64,000 nt of DNA, from the NCBI RefSeq assembly GCF_024166365.1, contig NC_064820.1:141938001-142002000 (forward strand), in the 5' to 3' direction. A model generated the notes under the pieces. That model ran no database searches and was not told the origin of the DNA. It saw nothing but the letters and a program-made list of their open reading frames with translations. Positions 1 to 12,200 of this stretch are shown here, piece after piece. Numbering within the stretch: position 1 is the first letter of the stretch; each line of letters begins with the position of its first letter. The translations under genes were made by a program, and so were the position numbers. This DNA comes from Elephas maximus indicus. Its lineage: Eukaryota > Chordata > Mammalia > Proboscidea > Elephantidae.

Positions 1-798
1 CACAGGGACAGATAAAACATCACTTCGTCGCTGGTTTCATGGCTTCAACTCAAGTGATGTTTAGAGAAAGAAAAGGCTCAATGTGTATAATTATCTGATT
101 ATATCACACTCCCATGCAGGATCTCTGATACAGAGAAAACAGTTTTAAATTATTTCCTCTGGGCCTATTTATTTGGTTCTAGCATGCCTCTTGCCTCCCA
201 TCACTAAAACACCTACACATGTTACTAAATGCAACTTCAAAGTAAATTTAAACCAAAATTGATTCCCAGCATCGCATAAGACCTACGAACCCAAACATTA
301 GCTGAGAACAATAATTGAGTATTCTATAAACTCATAGGCAGCCATGGAAATGAATATAAACAGAACTTTCCAGCCTAAAAGAAACTCAGCTTGTACTTCA
401 GGCTGCTGATGGTCACTAACATCTGCCACATGAGCAAAAAGCGTCATGAAATTTGCTAAGACAGTAAGACTCAGAGCCGTATAAATCTGTTTAGACTGCT
501 CTGCAGGGCTGCCTGTGTTGATGGGTAAAATGGTATCATGGATGCCCCTACGTGTAAACTAGATAGAGCATGATGAAGTTTCCAGAGTCTGGGATTCAGT
601 CATAGATGTCATTATCAAACCCACTGTAATAAAGTTTTAGATGATTAACCCAAACCAATATGATACAGATGAATAAATATTTCTTTAATTATATCTTATC
701 TCAAAAGAAAAAGACCTCTGATATAATCACAGTAGTAGGTAGTTGATGATGTTATACTCCATGCTCAGAAAACTCGATGTATGTATGTATGTTGGCTC
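1..798. other. Non-coding sequence, nothing recognised
   Basis: AT-rich sequence with no open frame of note, no splice-flanked exon and no repeat family I recognise. It ends in a short ATGT-rich run at about 779-790 just before a SINE insertion. Confidence 0.5.
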
Positions 799-959
799 CT
801 AACCCACCCAGTGCCGTCGAGTCGATTCTGACTCATAGTGACCCTATGGGACAGAATAGAACTGCCCCATAGAGTTTCCAAGGAGCATCTGGCAGATTTG
901 AACTGCCAACCCTTTGGTTAGCAGCCATAGCACTTAACCACTACTCCACCAGGGTTTCC
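799..959 (-). mobile_element. AfroSINE, antisense, with target-site duplication
   Basis: tRNA-derived SINE of afrotherian mammals. On the minus strand it runs from the CCCTGGTGG head through the tRNA-like A/B-box part (GGTTAAGTGCTATGGCTGCTAACC) to the tail that reads CGACTCGACGGCACTGGG. The 10-bp sequence ATGTTGGCTC flanks it directly at 789-798 and 960-969, as expected for target-primed integration. The internal promoter is recognisable but diverged. It has no coding capacity. Confidence 0.93.
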
Positions 960-1245
960 ATGTTGGCTCAGCAGCTTCAATATTTGCCTTCCTCCTCTCC
1001 CCACCTTCATGAAGGAATTGTGTTACATGCTGATTAGTCAAAATTGCAGCTATGCATTGATGGATTTTAGCGGGAGCAGAAGCAAGTAAGCATACCCGGG
1101 CAAGTGACCTTTCTATCTTTATTTGTATATATTACCTTTGATGAGTCTTAACAGGTGAGATACATCAGGAGAACACTTGGTCCTTTGAATTAAGGCACTG
1201 TGGTTTGCTAGAGGCCTGGGTTTTTCTATCTTCCTTTTCCCTGGC

Positions 1246-1292
1246 CTATAGGGTCACTATGAGTCGGAATCAACTCGAAGGTAGTGTTTTTT
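1246..1292 (+). mobile_element. 5'-truncated AfroSINE tail (47 bp) with duplication
   Basis: Only the last part of an AfroSINE is present (CTATAGGGTCACTATGAG through the ACTCGAAGG region and a T run). TTTTCCCTGGC occurs immediately before (1235-1245) and after (1293-1303), so this looks like a genuine severely 5'-truncated insertion rather than an erosion remnant. The RTE partner shares the same 3' tail, so an RTE 3' end is an alternative source. Confidence 0.75.
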
Positions 1293-1303
1293 TTTTCCCT
1301 GGC

Positions 1304-3689
1304 TGCTTTATGACTCTTTCTCCTGTAACTGACAAGATAAACTGGACTAAAGGGCCCGCCTCTTTTTTTTTTTTTAATTGAGTAGACCAAGCTGTGGATG
1401 GTCTAGTTCACCTCTTAACTAAAGGAAAACTCATTTCTTTTTATCTGATGTGTTCTAGACGGAACATTACTTACCATCAAGGCTATAAAAACTGAGATAT
1501 TGCTGTGAAAGAGGGTGCTGAGACTAATTTGGCTCTAAGTCTAAGCAAATGAGTTCTTCACATGATCCTACCTAGCTGACCAAGAGACTGAATTGGGGTT
1601 TAGGGCCAAAGTGCCAACTACTAATGTGTTCCTTTCCCTGAAATTGTCCTCTATTGATATACCATATTTTTATGCTAATAAGGTGTGCCTTCTATGTTTG
1701 TTTGCCAACCACTTCCTCTCCACCCCTGAAGGTATTTTCATAAGTGCCTCTATTTTTTTTTTTCACATGTTGCTGTAAAAAAAAAAAAGAAAATTAACAT
1801 AGCATGCTCAAGAAAATACCTCAAGCAGGGAGCGGGTGGTTAGCAAACAAATGAAGGCACCAGTTATTCATGCAAAAATATGTTATTACCCTTAATATAT
1901 TTCCTGAGAGAGAAAAGGAAAGAAGAGAGCCAGTAAAAGATAGAGTGATTCTTATGCACAGCTTGATATTTCTGCTTCAGTATATAAATAACTATCGGAA
2001 ATGCTTTGGAACTTAGAGTGGAGTGAATTTTTCTTTTGTTAATGTTTTTCCTGCATCACATTCCCTGTAATAGAATTTTAGATGATAACCAGAAAAAAAA
2101 CTAACAATGTTTAAATGTTACTTCCTACTTTTATAAACCAGGGTTACTTTGAAAACAAAGATAACATATTTTCATAAATTTAATGTACAAAAATATTCAC
2201 AATGTTACGCTCAAAATCCAGAGAAATTAATGTGCACAATGGACATAAAAATACGATTTTATAGTGCAGTTAATATTAAACATACTAATAAGTAATTTTT
2301 GTAGGATATTGCAAAGTAGAGAATTGAGCCTCCTGGGAAAGACTCAACAAAAGTAGGCACATTTGTACCTTTTGATACATTAGAAATCCTCACGCTTAAC
2401 TCATGGCAGGTCAAAAGCAAAGAAGAAATTAAATGACAATCCAGGTGGAAATATAACACTGATTCTTCCGAGGGGAAACATCACCTATGAAAATGAATTT
2501 GAAGAGCTTAAAGCTTATTCAAAAGGTATTTGTGCTCAACGAACGAGCTTCAAATCATGTAGGTATTATTCATGACAATCTGTAATTAACCTTTCTAATC
2601 ATAGTATATTTACTTTGAAACAGTTTTTATATTTATTTTGAAATACTTTATCCTTTGCCCTTTCTTTCCTCCTAGTCATCTTTTTAAAAGATATTTAAAT
2701 AGTTTCCGAAAACATCCAAATAACCTGGATGCTAATTTATTCCTGATATAAATTACGTAGCCATGGATTTGGAAATTTAGTTGCAATTTTTGCCTTACAC
2801 CAAGTATCTGGAAGTTAAGGCTTTGAAACCCTCTCCTGTTGTTGGTGCCCTGAAAAGCCCCATCTTGTCACAATACCCTCTAGTCACAAAGCAACTAGTA
2901 ATGATTCCCTAATAATGTAACACCTGTGCCCCCAAGATGCAGTTCTAGAATGTGAAAGGATACAGAGAGTACTGGTCAGTTTCAGGGTTCCATAGCTGTC
3001 AGATAATCCCAAGTGACTTTCTTGGGAGAAATGACACAGTGTAGTATGTTTTGGAAACTGGAAATCCTGAGCAATAAAAATAGCCTTCATTTCAAGAGCA
3101 GCATTTTGGCTCACCCATAGCTTCATGCCTCCTACAGGATGAGACCTGCATTAGAGTATGGAGCCGAATTACCTCTGCTGATGTTTCTTTACTAAGAGAC
3201 TCAGAATAAAACAGGATGAATATGAAATATACCCATTATATATTAATATTTGAAATGTGCTAGATCGTATCTTTCATTTTTCTACTTGATTTTTCTTCTT
3301 TATTTTTTTTACTGATTTTATAATTTGGCAAAGCTCCTTGTGGCACAGTTACTAGTGCGCCAGGAAGAACATGTATTATGAATAAGAACTGTCATCTCAC
3401 CCGTCCTATTCCCATTTGCAGCCGCTCAGGAGACATACAACTTCAGCTTGCAAGCTCTTTCCTCTCTCTGTGCTTAAAGAGATAGACAGGCAAAATGTAA
3501 GTCTGAAAATCCCGCCTAGTTTCCCTTAATGTTTTTCGCTAGTATTGACAAAAGAACGTAATAGACTAAGCAGGCTAATATTCAAAATGAGGTTTAAAAA
3601 AATTAATAAATGTGCATTTATGTTCCCAAGGGCAGCCTTTACCAAAAGTCAAATGAAGAAATTAAAATATCAATTCTATCACATATAAG
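1304..3689. other. Non-coding sequence, nothing recognised
   Basis: AT-rich DNA. The open frames here (for example 1593-1778 on + and 2884-3126 on -) lack homology cues, codon structure or splice context, and I treat them as chance. There are T/A homopolymer runs at about 1363, 1750 and 1777. Confidence 0.5.
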
Positions 3690-3830
3690 CTGTGTAAAAG
3701 GGGATAATAATATTATCTAATTCTTTGGGTTTTTATAAGAATTAAATGAAATATATGTACAAAGCACTTAGTAGAATACTTGGTGCATAGCAAGGATTCC
3801 AAAAATATTACCTTTTTTATTATTGCTAAG
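3690..3830 (+). repeat. MIR-like ancient SINE fragment
   Basis: Reads like the 3' half of a mammalian-wide MIR: GGGATAATAATATTATCTA, then ATTAAATGAAATATATGTAC, then AAAGCACTTAGTAGAATAC and TTGGTGCATAGCAAGG. These match the MIR pattern of 'gataata...attaaatga...aaagcgctta...cctggcacatag' in order. Confidence 0.65.
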
Positions 3831-3960
3831 GCAAATTGTTTAAGCAATTGTTTATAGTGTTAATATGTCTTCTAAGTTAGGCTTCCTAATACTATGTTAG
3901 TCCCAACTGCTGCCTCTAAGAGTTCATCCAAATAATCCTACCCTCTAAGTTTCTGTTTTT

Positions 3961-4400
3961 CTTTACCATTCATTTACTCGATAAATATTTACTGGTTGCT
4001 TTCTATGTGCCAGGCACTGTAATAAATGTGGGAGATAAAGGCCTAAACAAATCACACATTGTCCCCGCCCTCATGGGAAAGTAGACATTAAACAAACATA
4101 CAATTAAATATTCAAGTTTAAGTTATGAAAAGTGCTATGAATTAGAAGCCTATGGCACTGTGCAAGACAATAACAGAGGAAGGTAATTTAGATTAGGGAT
4201 ATTATGGAAGTCTTCTCTAAGGAAGTAACATTTGTGCTGAGACCTAAAAGATAGAGCCTGAGAAAAAGTATTCCATGGAGAGAGAACAGCAATGGACCTA
4301 CACTCTAAAAAACCTTAATGAAACAGAGGAACTTGAAAACAAAACCGCTAGTGTACCCAGAAGATAACTAGGGAAGAGGAAAGCAGGGGACGAGCTTGGA
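3961..4400 (-). repeat. Ancient L2-like interspersed repeat
   Basis: Begins with the conserved TTCATTTACTCGATAAATATTTACTGG / CTATGTGCCAGGCACTG string (the reverse complement of a typical L2 3' end), continues through a 'gccctcatggg..' block and a 'gaagtcttctctaaggaagtaacatttgtgctgagacc' block known from old mammalian repeats. Family assignment between L2 and related elements is by memory of the pattern only. Confidence 0.5.
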
Positions 4401-4454
4401 GGGATAGACATAGCCAGATGATGGAGAGGCTAGTGGACCATGACAAGATCATCT

Positions 4455-5045
4455 TTCTAGTTCTATCTGACATAACAGTAGCTAATATCTTTCAAATGAT
4501 TTCCATGTACCAAGCTTATTCTAAATGCTTTACATGAGCTATTTCATTTAATCCTGATAACAACACTACAACTAGATACTTTATTATTATGCACATTTTA
4601 TAGCTCAGCCGACTGTTGTTGTTAGCTGCCATCCAGCCATGCCTGACTCACAGTGACTCCATTCGCAACAGAAAAGATCTGTTGCTGTCCCAGGATGATT
4701 GAGGATTGGACCATTATGACCCATAGGGTTTTCATTGGCTGGTTTTCAGAAGTAGATCTCCAGATCCTTCTTCTTAGTCTATGTTAGTCTGGAAGCTCCA
4801 CTGAAACCTGTTCATTATCATAGCAACACACAAGCCTCCACTAACAGTGGGGTGGTTACTGCCCTTGAGGTGTATTGGCTAGAATTGAACCTGAGTCTCC
4901 TTCACAGAAGGCAAGAATTCTACCACTGAACTGCCACAGCTAATTGAGATTAAGTAATTTACTCAAATTCACTAATAGGATCAAAACAGCAAAAGAAAGA
5001 TAGGAACCTCTAGCTTCAGAGCCCAGTCACTTAATCACCATGCTA
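4455..5045 (-). repeat. MIR fragment split by a younger SINE
   Basis: 4455-4610 carries the antisense MIR middle (CTAAATGCTTTACATGAGC, CATTTAATCCTGATAACAAC, GCACATTTTATAGCTCAG), and 4941-5045 continues with 'gagattaagtaatttactcaa...' and 'gcttcagagcccagtcactt'. The two halves are separated by the tRNA-Gly-type SINE at 4611-4940, so the MIR is older. Confidence 0.65.
4611..4940 (-). mobile_element. tRNA-Gly-headed SINE with RTE-like tail, antisense
   Basis: Read on the minus strand, the head contains GTTCAGTGGTAGAATTC TTGCC and a GGTTCAATTCTAGCC B-box, a clear tRNA-Gly signature distinct from the usual AfroSINE head. A middle block (GGTTTCAGTGGAGCTTCCAG) resembles sequence at 19830-19930 near the 5' end of the RTE in this window. 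It ends in an (AAC)-type tail (GCTAACAACAACAG). It lies inside a MIR. It is not a functional tRNA: the anticodon arm is disrupted and non-tRNA sequence follows. Confidence 0.7.
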
Positions 5046-5234
5046 TTTGGCTTCTCCCCATGTTATACAGCCTTTTAGTTTAAGACTGAAACATGTGAGT
5101 ACACTATCTACTTTAGGTATTGAAAAGGTCACCCCATCTGCTGGCAGAAGAACACCTTATAGAGGAACAAGCATGGATGCATGGAGAACAGTTACAAAAT
5201 CACTGCAGTCGTTAAGTGACTTTAAAGGCTTATG

Positions 5235-5400
5235 ACCTGTGCAGTCACACACAGGGCCCCATGCTTAGAAGGGCCTTGCTCTTGATTCAATGCTCTGCTG
5301 CCAGCTTTGAAATTCTAAATTTTTAAACAACGGTCCCCACATTTTCATCTTGTACTGGACTTGGAAAATTACGTAGACAATCCTGGAAGTATTTCATGCA
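5235..5400 (+). repeat. Unassigned old interspersed repeat (copy 1)
   Basis: The block 'gtgcagtcacacacagggccccatgcttagaagggcc...atgctctgctgcca...aaattctaaatttttaaac' recurs in diverged form at 23245-23365. I recognise it as repetitive but cannot name the family. Confidence 0.55.
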
Positions 5401-5519
5401 AGATATTCTAACGGCTTAGATATTTAGATTAGTTCAATTCCCTCTGATGATTAGGTCTCTGCTTTGCCATCACCAATATCCTTCTTTGGGGTCTGATGGG
5501 AATTACATTTATCAAGCAT

Positions 5520-5700
5520 TGAGCTAGGCGAGATTCTAGGGCTTTACATCTATGGTTCGACTAACTCTTGCAACCACCTTATAAAGTAGATTATATTATC
5601 AGCATTTTTTACTTGAGAAAACTATGACTCAGAGTGGTTAATTAATGTAACATAACTGGTAGATGACAGAGCTAAGGCTGTAACTCAGAACCCGTTCTTC
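5520..5700 (-). repeat. MIR-like ancient SINE, antisense
   Basis: Ordered MIR features in antisense: 'ttctagggctttacat', 'accaccttataaagtag', 'gagaaaactatgactcagagtggttaatta', 'tggtagatgacagagctaaggctgtaactcagaaccc'. Confidence 0.7.
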
Positions 5701-5981
5701 TATCAAAACCTTGATTCAAGGTTCTGATTGGTATTTTGCACCTCAGGATCCTATTTCTATGCTATGCCCATTGGTTGGGGCACTTAATTACAGCTTGGAG
5801 GTCTGGGACCAACCCTTTAGCCTGAGCAGTCACTGGAGATTGTCCTCCCAGATGAAAGCCACTGTCATGCCTGGCCCCTATCCAGGCCTGCCTGGCATAG
5901 CCTTGTCCCAGGCTGTAACAATCTGTGAATTACCAGGTGTCTTTTACTAACATGTTTTTTAAACAAATAAGATAAAGTACC
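5701..5981. other. Non-coding sequence up to L1 insertion
   Basis: No recognised feature apart from the 13-bp L1 target-site copy AAGATAAAGTACC at 5969-5981. A 79-codon open frame (5711-5950) has no supporting context. Confidence 0.5.
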
Positions 5982-7822
5982 GAGAGGCGGGGTCAAGATG
6001 GCTGACTAGGTAGAGGCTACCTTGGATCCCTCTTACAAAAAAGACTCAGAAAAACAAGTGAATCGATCACATACATGACAATCTATGAACCCTGACTATC
6101 AAACACAGATCTAAAGAGTTGATCTGAGTGACAGGTGAGTGAAAAGCTGCGCCCTGAACCACCGACCGCTTCTGGAACCTGCGACCCACTCCACAGCCTT
6201 GAGCCCTCACAGTTCCCTGGTGCCAAGTGGTGGGGCTGATAGCCGCTTGCTGAGGTGAGGCAGGTACAGGACACAGCCCTAACCCCTAGCCCCCTGGGGT
6301 AACCTCTGTAGAGACTCAGCCAGCGCTAGCAGGTTGCACACTGATGTGGCTAAGGAGAGAAAGAATGAGCAACCACGGGGAAGCAGCGACTGTTTTCGGA
6401 GCCTGGAGCCAGTGTCCCAGTCAGAAAATCTTGGTTCCGGGTTTTGGACTGGGCGCAAAGGGAAGCTGAGCACGGCATCCTGAGATGGGGCAAACACGGG
6501 ATGCAGCCCTAGTCCCCTGAAGTGACCTTGGGGGAAGCCCAGCCAGTGCATGAAGGCAGCGCAGCAACGCGGCTGACAGGAGGAGAAGTCACCGGGAGGC
6601 AGCAGCTGGTTTTGGAGTGGGGAGTGTGGCATCCCAGCCAGGAAACCATGGCGCTGGGCTTTGGACCGGGAGCGGAGGAACTGATCACGGCTTCTGAGAT
6701 AGCACATGCACAGGACGCTGGCCTGAACCAGGGGCAATCTCGACCCAGCCAACACACACAGGCTACCCGCCCCTCAGGAATCTCAGATAAAACAGTCCTC
6801 ACCAAGCAAGATAAGTAACTTTGTCTATATTCCTCGGTGCTACTCTCTCCTATCTATCTGATCCCTCCCCTCCCCTTCCCAGGCAGCTTCATTAACATTG
6901 GAATTTCCTGGGCCAGAGAGTAAAGTGCTCTGCAGGTTTTTTGTTTTGTTTTGTTTTGTCTTTTCCTAACCCATTCTCCTGGCCTGAGAGAAGCAGCTAC
7001 AAAAAACCCAGAGACCAACAATCCTTCCCTGACTTCCCCAAATTGGACTAAAAATACAGGACCAGCTCTAGCCAAGCATATGAGATCCACAGTCTTGAGC
7101 TTTCATCTCTACAGGGAACAAGGTGGCTATTATAATGCAAAGGCAATTCTGATAGGGATCTGACTGTAATTGTTTTAGCAGATTACTGGAAAGACAAGTT
7201 TCCCAGGTCTGATATCTCTGCATATTAAACAGAGCCCTCACTGACTCACAACGGGGAACTGAGGGCTGAAGCTCCACCCAAACCACCTAACCTCCTGCCA
7301 TAGGGGTCTGAGGATAGTGACATCTACCAATCTGTAGAGGTGCATGTATTGGGTGCCTAAGGTACAGCTTCAGAGCCCACCCACCAAAGTGCTTTAGGAA
7401 TAGAGACACACCTACCTCACTGGCACTTGAGGGAAGCCTGTCAGCATCCTGGCCCCCCGGGAATGTGACCCCCTGCTGCTACTAGAATCTGGTGCACACA
7501 ACTATAACCACTACTCCTCTAAGCGAATAGGTGACAGTCTACCCCACACACTTGGTGACTCAAAACCAGATTCTACTCAAGAATAGTGAAGGGACTCTTA
7601 GGCTTATATTTCTGGTAATGGCCCAAACCAGCTGGTAAGAGGACATAAGTGATTCAAAGGCTACAACAATCGAGACAGCACAATCGAGTAGCCCATCTAA
7701 GTACATTGAAATAAAACAAAACAAGATAAGACTTAGTGAGCAAATATAAAATAAATCATTGCAATATCTTATAGACAGCTCAGAGACAGCAGTTGATAAA
7801 GAACCACATAAAGAAGCAGACC
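5982..7822 (+). promoter_or_regulatory. LINE-1 5'UTR / internal promoter region
   Basis: The non-coding leader of the L1, about 1.8 kb. It is richer in G+C and CpG over about 6130-6800 than the flanking DNA and shares order and local similarity with the leader of the second L1 (34760-36299), for example the 'ctatctgatccctcc' block near 6855 and 35301. The open frames of 98-158 codons on both strands here are by-products of the G+C-rich composition. Promoter function is inferred from the L1 family, not from a visible motif. Confidence 0.6.
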
Positions 7823-8794
7823 ATTATTGCTTCTACAGCTCCCCAAATTAAAGAATCAAAATCTTTCCCAAATGAAGATACAATCCTGGAATTGCCAGAT
7901 GCAGAATATAGAAAACTAATATACAGAAAACTTCAAGACATCAGGGATGACCTGAGAAATGAAATAAGGCAATCTACAGAAAAAGCCAAGGAACACACTG
8001 ATAAAGCAGTTGAAGAACTCAAAAAGATTATTCAAGAACATAGTGGAAAAATTAATAAGTTGCAAGAATCCATAGAGAGACAGCATTCAGAAATCCAAAA
8101 GATTAACAGTAAAATTACAGAATTAGACAACTCAGTAGGAAGTCACAGGAGCAGAATCGAGCAATTGGAATGCAGAGTGGGGGAGGTGGAGGATAAGGCA
8201 ACTGACACCAACATAAAAAAAACTAGTTTTTTTTTTTTTATGGTTGAAGAAAAATCAGATAAAAGAATTTTTGAAAAATGAAGAAACCCTAAGAACCACG
8301 TGGGACTCTATCAAGAAGAATAACTTGCGTGTGATTGGAGTTCCAGAACAAGGAGGGATAAAGAAAATACAGAGAGAATAGTTGAAGATCTGTTGGCAGA
8401 AAACTTCCCTGACATCATGAAAGACGGAAGGATATTTATCCAAGATGCTCATCGAACCCCATATAAGACTGATCCAAAAAGAAAATCACCAAGACATATT
8501 ATCATCAAACTTGCCAAAACCAAAGATAAAGAGAAAATTTTAAAAGCAGCCAGGGAAAAAAGAAAGGTCTCCTACAAAGGAGAATCAATAAAAATAAGTT
8601 CAGACTACTCAGCAGAAACCATGCAGACAAGAAGGCAATGGGATGACATATATAGAACACTGAAGGAGAAAAACTGCCAGCCAAGGATCATATATCCAGC
8701 AAAACACCCTCTAAAATATGAAGGCAAAATTAAAACATTTACAGATAAACACAAGCTTAGAGAATTTGCAAAAACCAAACCAAAGCTACAATAA
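7823..8794 (+). pseudogene. LINE-1 ORF1 (RNA-binding chaperone) remnant
   Basis: In intact L1s this encodes the trimeric nucleic-acid-binding protein that coats L1 RNA. Visible here are an N-terminal heptad-rich coiled coil (about 7900-8200; KLQDIRDDLRNEIRQ, IQKINSKITELDNSVGS), then RRM and C-terminal domain pieces (8393-8794; RRQWDDIYRTLKEKNCQPR). The ORF is interrupted by an inserted T run at about 8227-8239 and a stop at 8279-8281. Comparison with the second L1, which has ATG at the equivalent place (36300), suggests that the initiator is ATT here (7823-7825). Reading can only begin upstream at a non-ATG TTG at 7793. Confidence 0.88.
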
Positions 8795-9289
8795 TTACTA
8801 CAGGAAATTGTTTGGTCAGAAAACCAATAATATCAGATACCAGCACAACACAAGGTCACAGAACAGAACATCCTGATATCAACTCAAATAGGGAAATCAC
8901 AAAAACAAATTAAGATTAATTTTAAAAAGAAAAAAATGCTCAAAACAGGGAATTACTGAAGTCATTATGTAAAAGATCACAATAATCAAAAAGAGGGACT
9001 AAATAAAGGAGGCATAGAACTGCCGTATGGAAAGGAAAACAAGGTGATATAGGACAATACAAGTTACGTTTTTACTTAGAAAAATAGGGGTAAATATTAA
9101 GGTAACCACAAAGAGGTACGACAATTCCATAACTCAAAATAAAAACCAAGAAAAACATAACGACTCAGCAAACATAAATTCGACTACTATGAAAATGAGG
9201 AAAACACAATTTACAAAGAAAAACGTCTCAGCACAAAAAAGTAAGTGGAAAAATGAAATTGTCAACAACACACACAAAAAGGCATCAAA

Positions 9290-12200
9290 ATGACAGCACT
9301 AAACACATACTTTTCTATAACTACGCTGAATGTAAATGGACTAAATGCACCAATAAAGAGACAGAGAGCCTCAGACTGGATGAAGAAACACAATCCGTCT
9401 ATATGCTGCCTACAAGAGACACATCTTCGACTTAGAGACACAAACAAACTAAAACTCAAAGGATGGAAAAAAAACATCAATCAAACAACAATCAAAAAGA
9501 GCAGGAGTAGCAATATTAATTTCTGACAAAATAGACTTCAAAGTTAAATCCATCACAAAGGATAAAGAAGGACACTACATAATGCTTAACAGAACAATTG
9601 ACCAGGAAGACATAACCATATTAAATATTTATAAACCCAGTGACAGGGCTGCAAGATACATAAAACAAACTTTAATAGAACTGAAAAGTGAGATAGACAC
9701 CTCCACAATTACAGTAGGAGACTTCAACACACCACTTTCGGAGAAGGATAGGACTTCCAGTAAGAAGCTCAATAGAGACACAGAAGACCTAAATGCTACA
9801 ATCAACCAACTTGACCTCATAGACCTATACAGAACACTCCACCCAACAGCTGCAAAGTATACTTTTTTTTTCTAGCACACATGGAACATTCTCTAGAATA
9901 GACCACATATTAGGTCATAAAACAAACCTTTGCAGAACCAAAAACATCGAAATATTACAAAGCATCTTCTCAGACCACAAGGCCATAAAAGTGGAAATCA
10001 GTAACAGAAAAATCAGGGAAAAGAAATCAAGTACTTGGAAACTGAACAATACCCTGCTCAAAAAAGACTGGGTTATAGAAGACATTAAGGAGGGAATAAA
10101 GAAATTCAAAGAATGCAACGAGAATGAAAACACTTCCTATCAAAACCTCTGGGACACAGCAAAAGCAGTGCTCGGAGGTCAATTTATATCGATAAATGCA
10201 CACATACAAAAAGAAGAAAGAGCGAAAATCAGAGAACTGTCCCTACAACTTGAACAAATAGAAAGCGAGCAACAAAAGAATCCATCAGGCACCAGAAGAA
10301 AACAAATAATAAAAATTAGAGCTGAACTAAATGAATTAAAAAAGAGAACAGAAAAACAATTGACAGAATTAACAAAGCCAAAAGCTGGTTCTTTGAAAAG
10401 ATTAACGGAATTGATGAACCATTGGCCAGACTGACTAAAGAAATACAGGAAAGGAAACAAATTACCCGAATAAGAGATGAGATGCGCAATATCAAAACAG
10501 ACCCAAATGAAATTAAAAGAAACATGTCAGATTATTGCGAAAAATTGTACTCTAACAAATTTGCAAACCTAGAAGAAATGGATGAATTCCTAGAAAAACA
10601 CTACCTACCTAAACTAACACAATCAGAAGTAGAACAAATAAATGGACCCATAACAAAAAAAAAAAGAGATTGAAACAGTAATCAAAAAACTCCCAACAAA
10701 AAAAAGCCCTGGCCCGGACAGCTTCACTGCAGAGTTCTACCAAACTTTCAGAGGAGAGTTAACACTACTACTATGAAAGGTATTTCAAAGCATAGAAAAT
10801 GATGGCATGCTACCTAACTCATTCTATGAAGCCACCATATCCCTGATACCAAAACCAGGTAAAGACATCACAAAAAAAGAAAATTACAGACCTATATCCC
10901 TCATGAACATAGATGCAAAAATCCTCAACAAAATTCTAGCCAATAGAATTCAACAACATATCAAAAAAATAATCCACCACAACCAAGAGAGATTTATACC
11001 AGGTATGCAAGGCTGGTTTAATATTAGAAAAACCATTAATGTAATCCACCATATAAAAAAACAAAAGACAAAAACCACATGATCTTATCAATTGATGCAG
11101 AAAAGGCATTGGACAAAGTCCAACACCCATTCATGATAAAAACTCTCAGCAAAATAGGAATTGAAGGAAAATTCCTCAACATAATAAAGGGCATCTATAC
11201 AAAGCCAACAGCCAACATCATTCTAAGTGGAGAGAGCCTGAAAGCATTTCCCTTGAGAACGGGAACCAGACAAGGATGCCCTTTATCACTGCTCTTATTC
11301 AACATTGTGCTAGAGGTCCTAGCCAGAGCAATTAGGCTAGACAAAGAAATAAAGGGCATCTGGACTGGCAAGGAAGAAGTAAAATTATCTCCATTTGCAG
11401 ATGACATGATCATATACAGACAAAACCCTAAGGAATCCTCCAGAAAACTACTGAAACTAATAGAAGAGTTTGGCAGAGTCTCAGGTTAACAAGATAAACA
11501 TACAAAAATCACTTGGATTCCTCTACATCAACAAAAAGAACATTGAAGAGGAAATCACCAAATCAATACCATTCACAGTAGCCCCCAAGAAGATAAAATA
11601 CTTAGGAATAAATCTTACCAAAGATGTAAAAGACCTATACAAAGAATACTACAAAGTACTAGTGCAAGAAACTAAAATGGACCTACATAAGTGGAAAAAC
11701 ATACCTTGCTCATGGATAGGAAGACTTAACATAGTAAAAATGTCTATTCTACCAAAAGCCATCTATACATACAATGCACTTCCGATCCAAATTCCAATGA
11801 CATTTTTTAAAGTGATGGAGAAACAAATCACCAACTTCATATGGAAGGGAAAGAAGCCCCGGATAAGTAAAGCATTACTGAAAAAGAAGAAGAAAGTGGG
11901 AGGCCTCACTCTACCTGATTTTAGAACATATTATACAGCCACAGTAGTCAGAACAGCCTGGTATTGGTACAACAGGCACATAGACCAATGGAATAGAATT
12001 GAGAACCCAGGTATAAATCCATCCACATATGAGCAGCTGATATTTGACAAAGGCCCAGTGTCAGTTAGTTGGGGAAAAGATAGTCTTTTTAACAAATGGT
12101 ACTGGCATAACTGGATATCCATCTACAAAAAAATGAAACAGGGCCCATATGTCACACCATGCACAAAAACTAACTCTAAATGGACCAAAGACCTAAACAT

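Noticed and set aside
3330-3420. Possible AfroSINE head near 3336 ('ctccttgtggcacagttactag')
   Set aside because: The similarity covers too few bases, with no tail and no duplication.
4880-4940. Possible tRNA-Gly gene on the minus strand
   Set aside because: Only the head resembles tRNA-Gly. The acceptor and anticodon stems do not pair, and SINE body sequence follows.
6279-6818. Overlapping open frames of 98-158 codons on both strands
   Set aside because: They lie in the G+C-rich L1 5'UTR. Opposite strands are open over the same bases, there are no domains, and the second L1 does not preserve them.
7793-7822. ORF1 start at 7793
   Set aside because: The codon there is TTG. The ATG in the second L1 aligns to 7823-7825, which is ATT here, so no genuine initiator remains.
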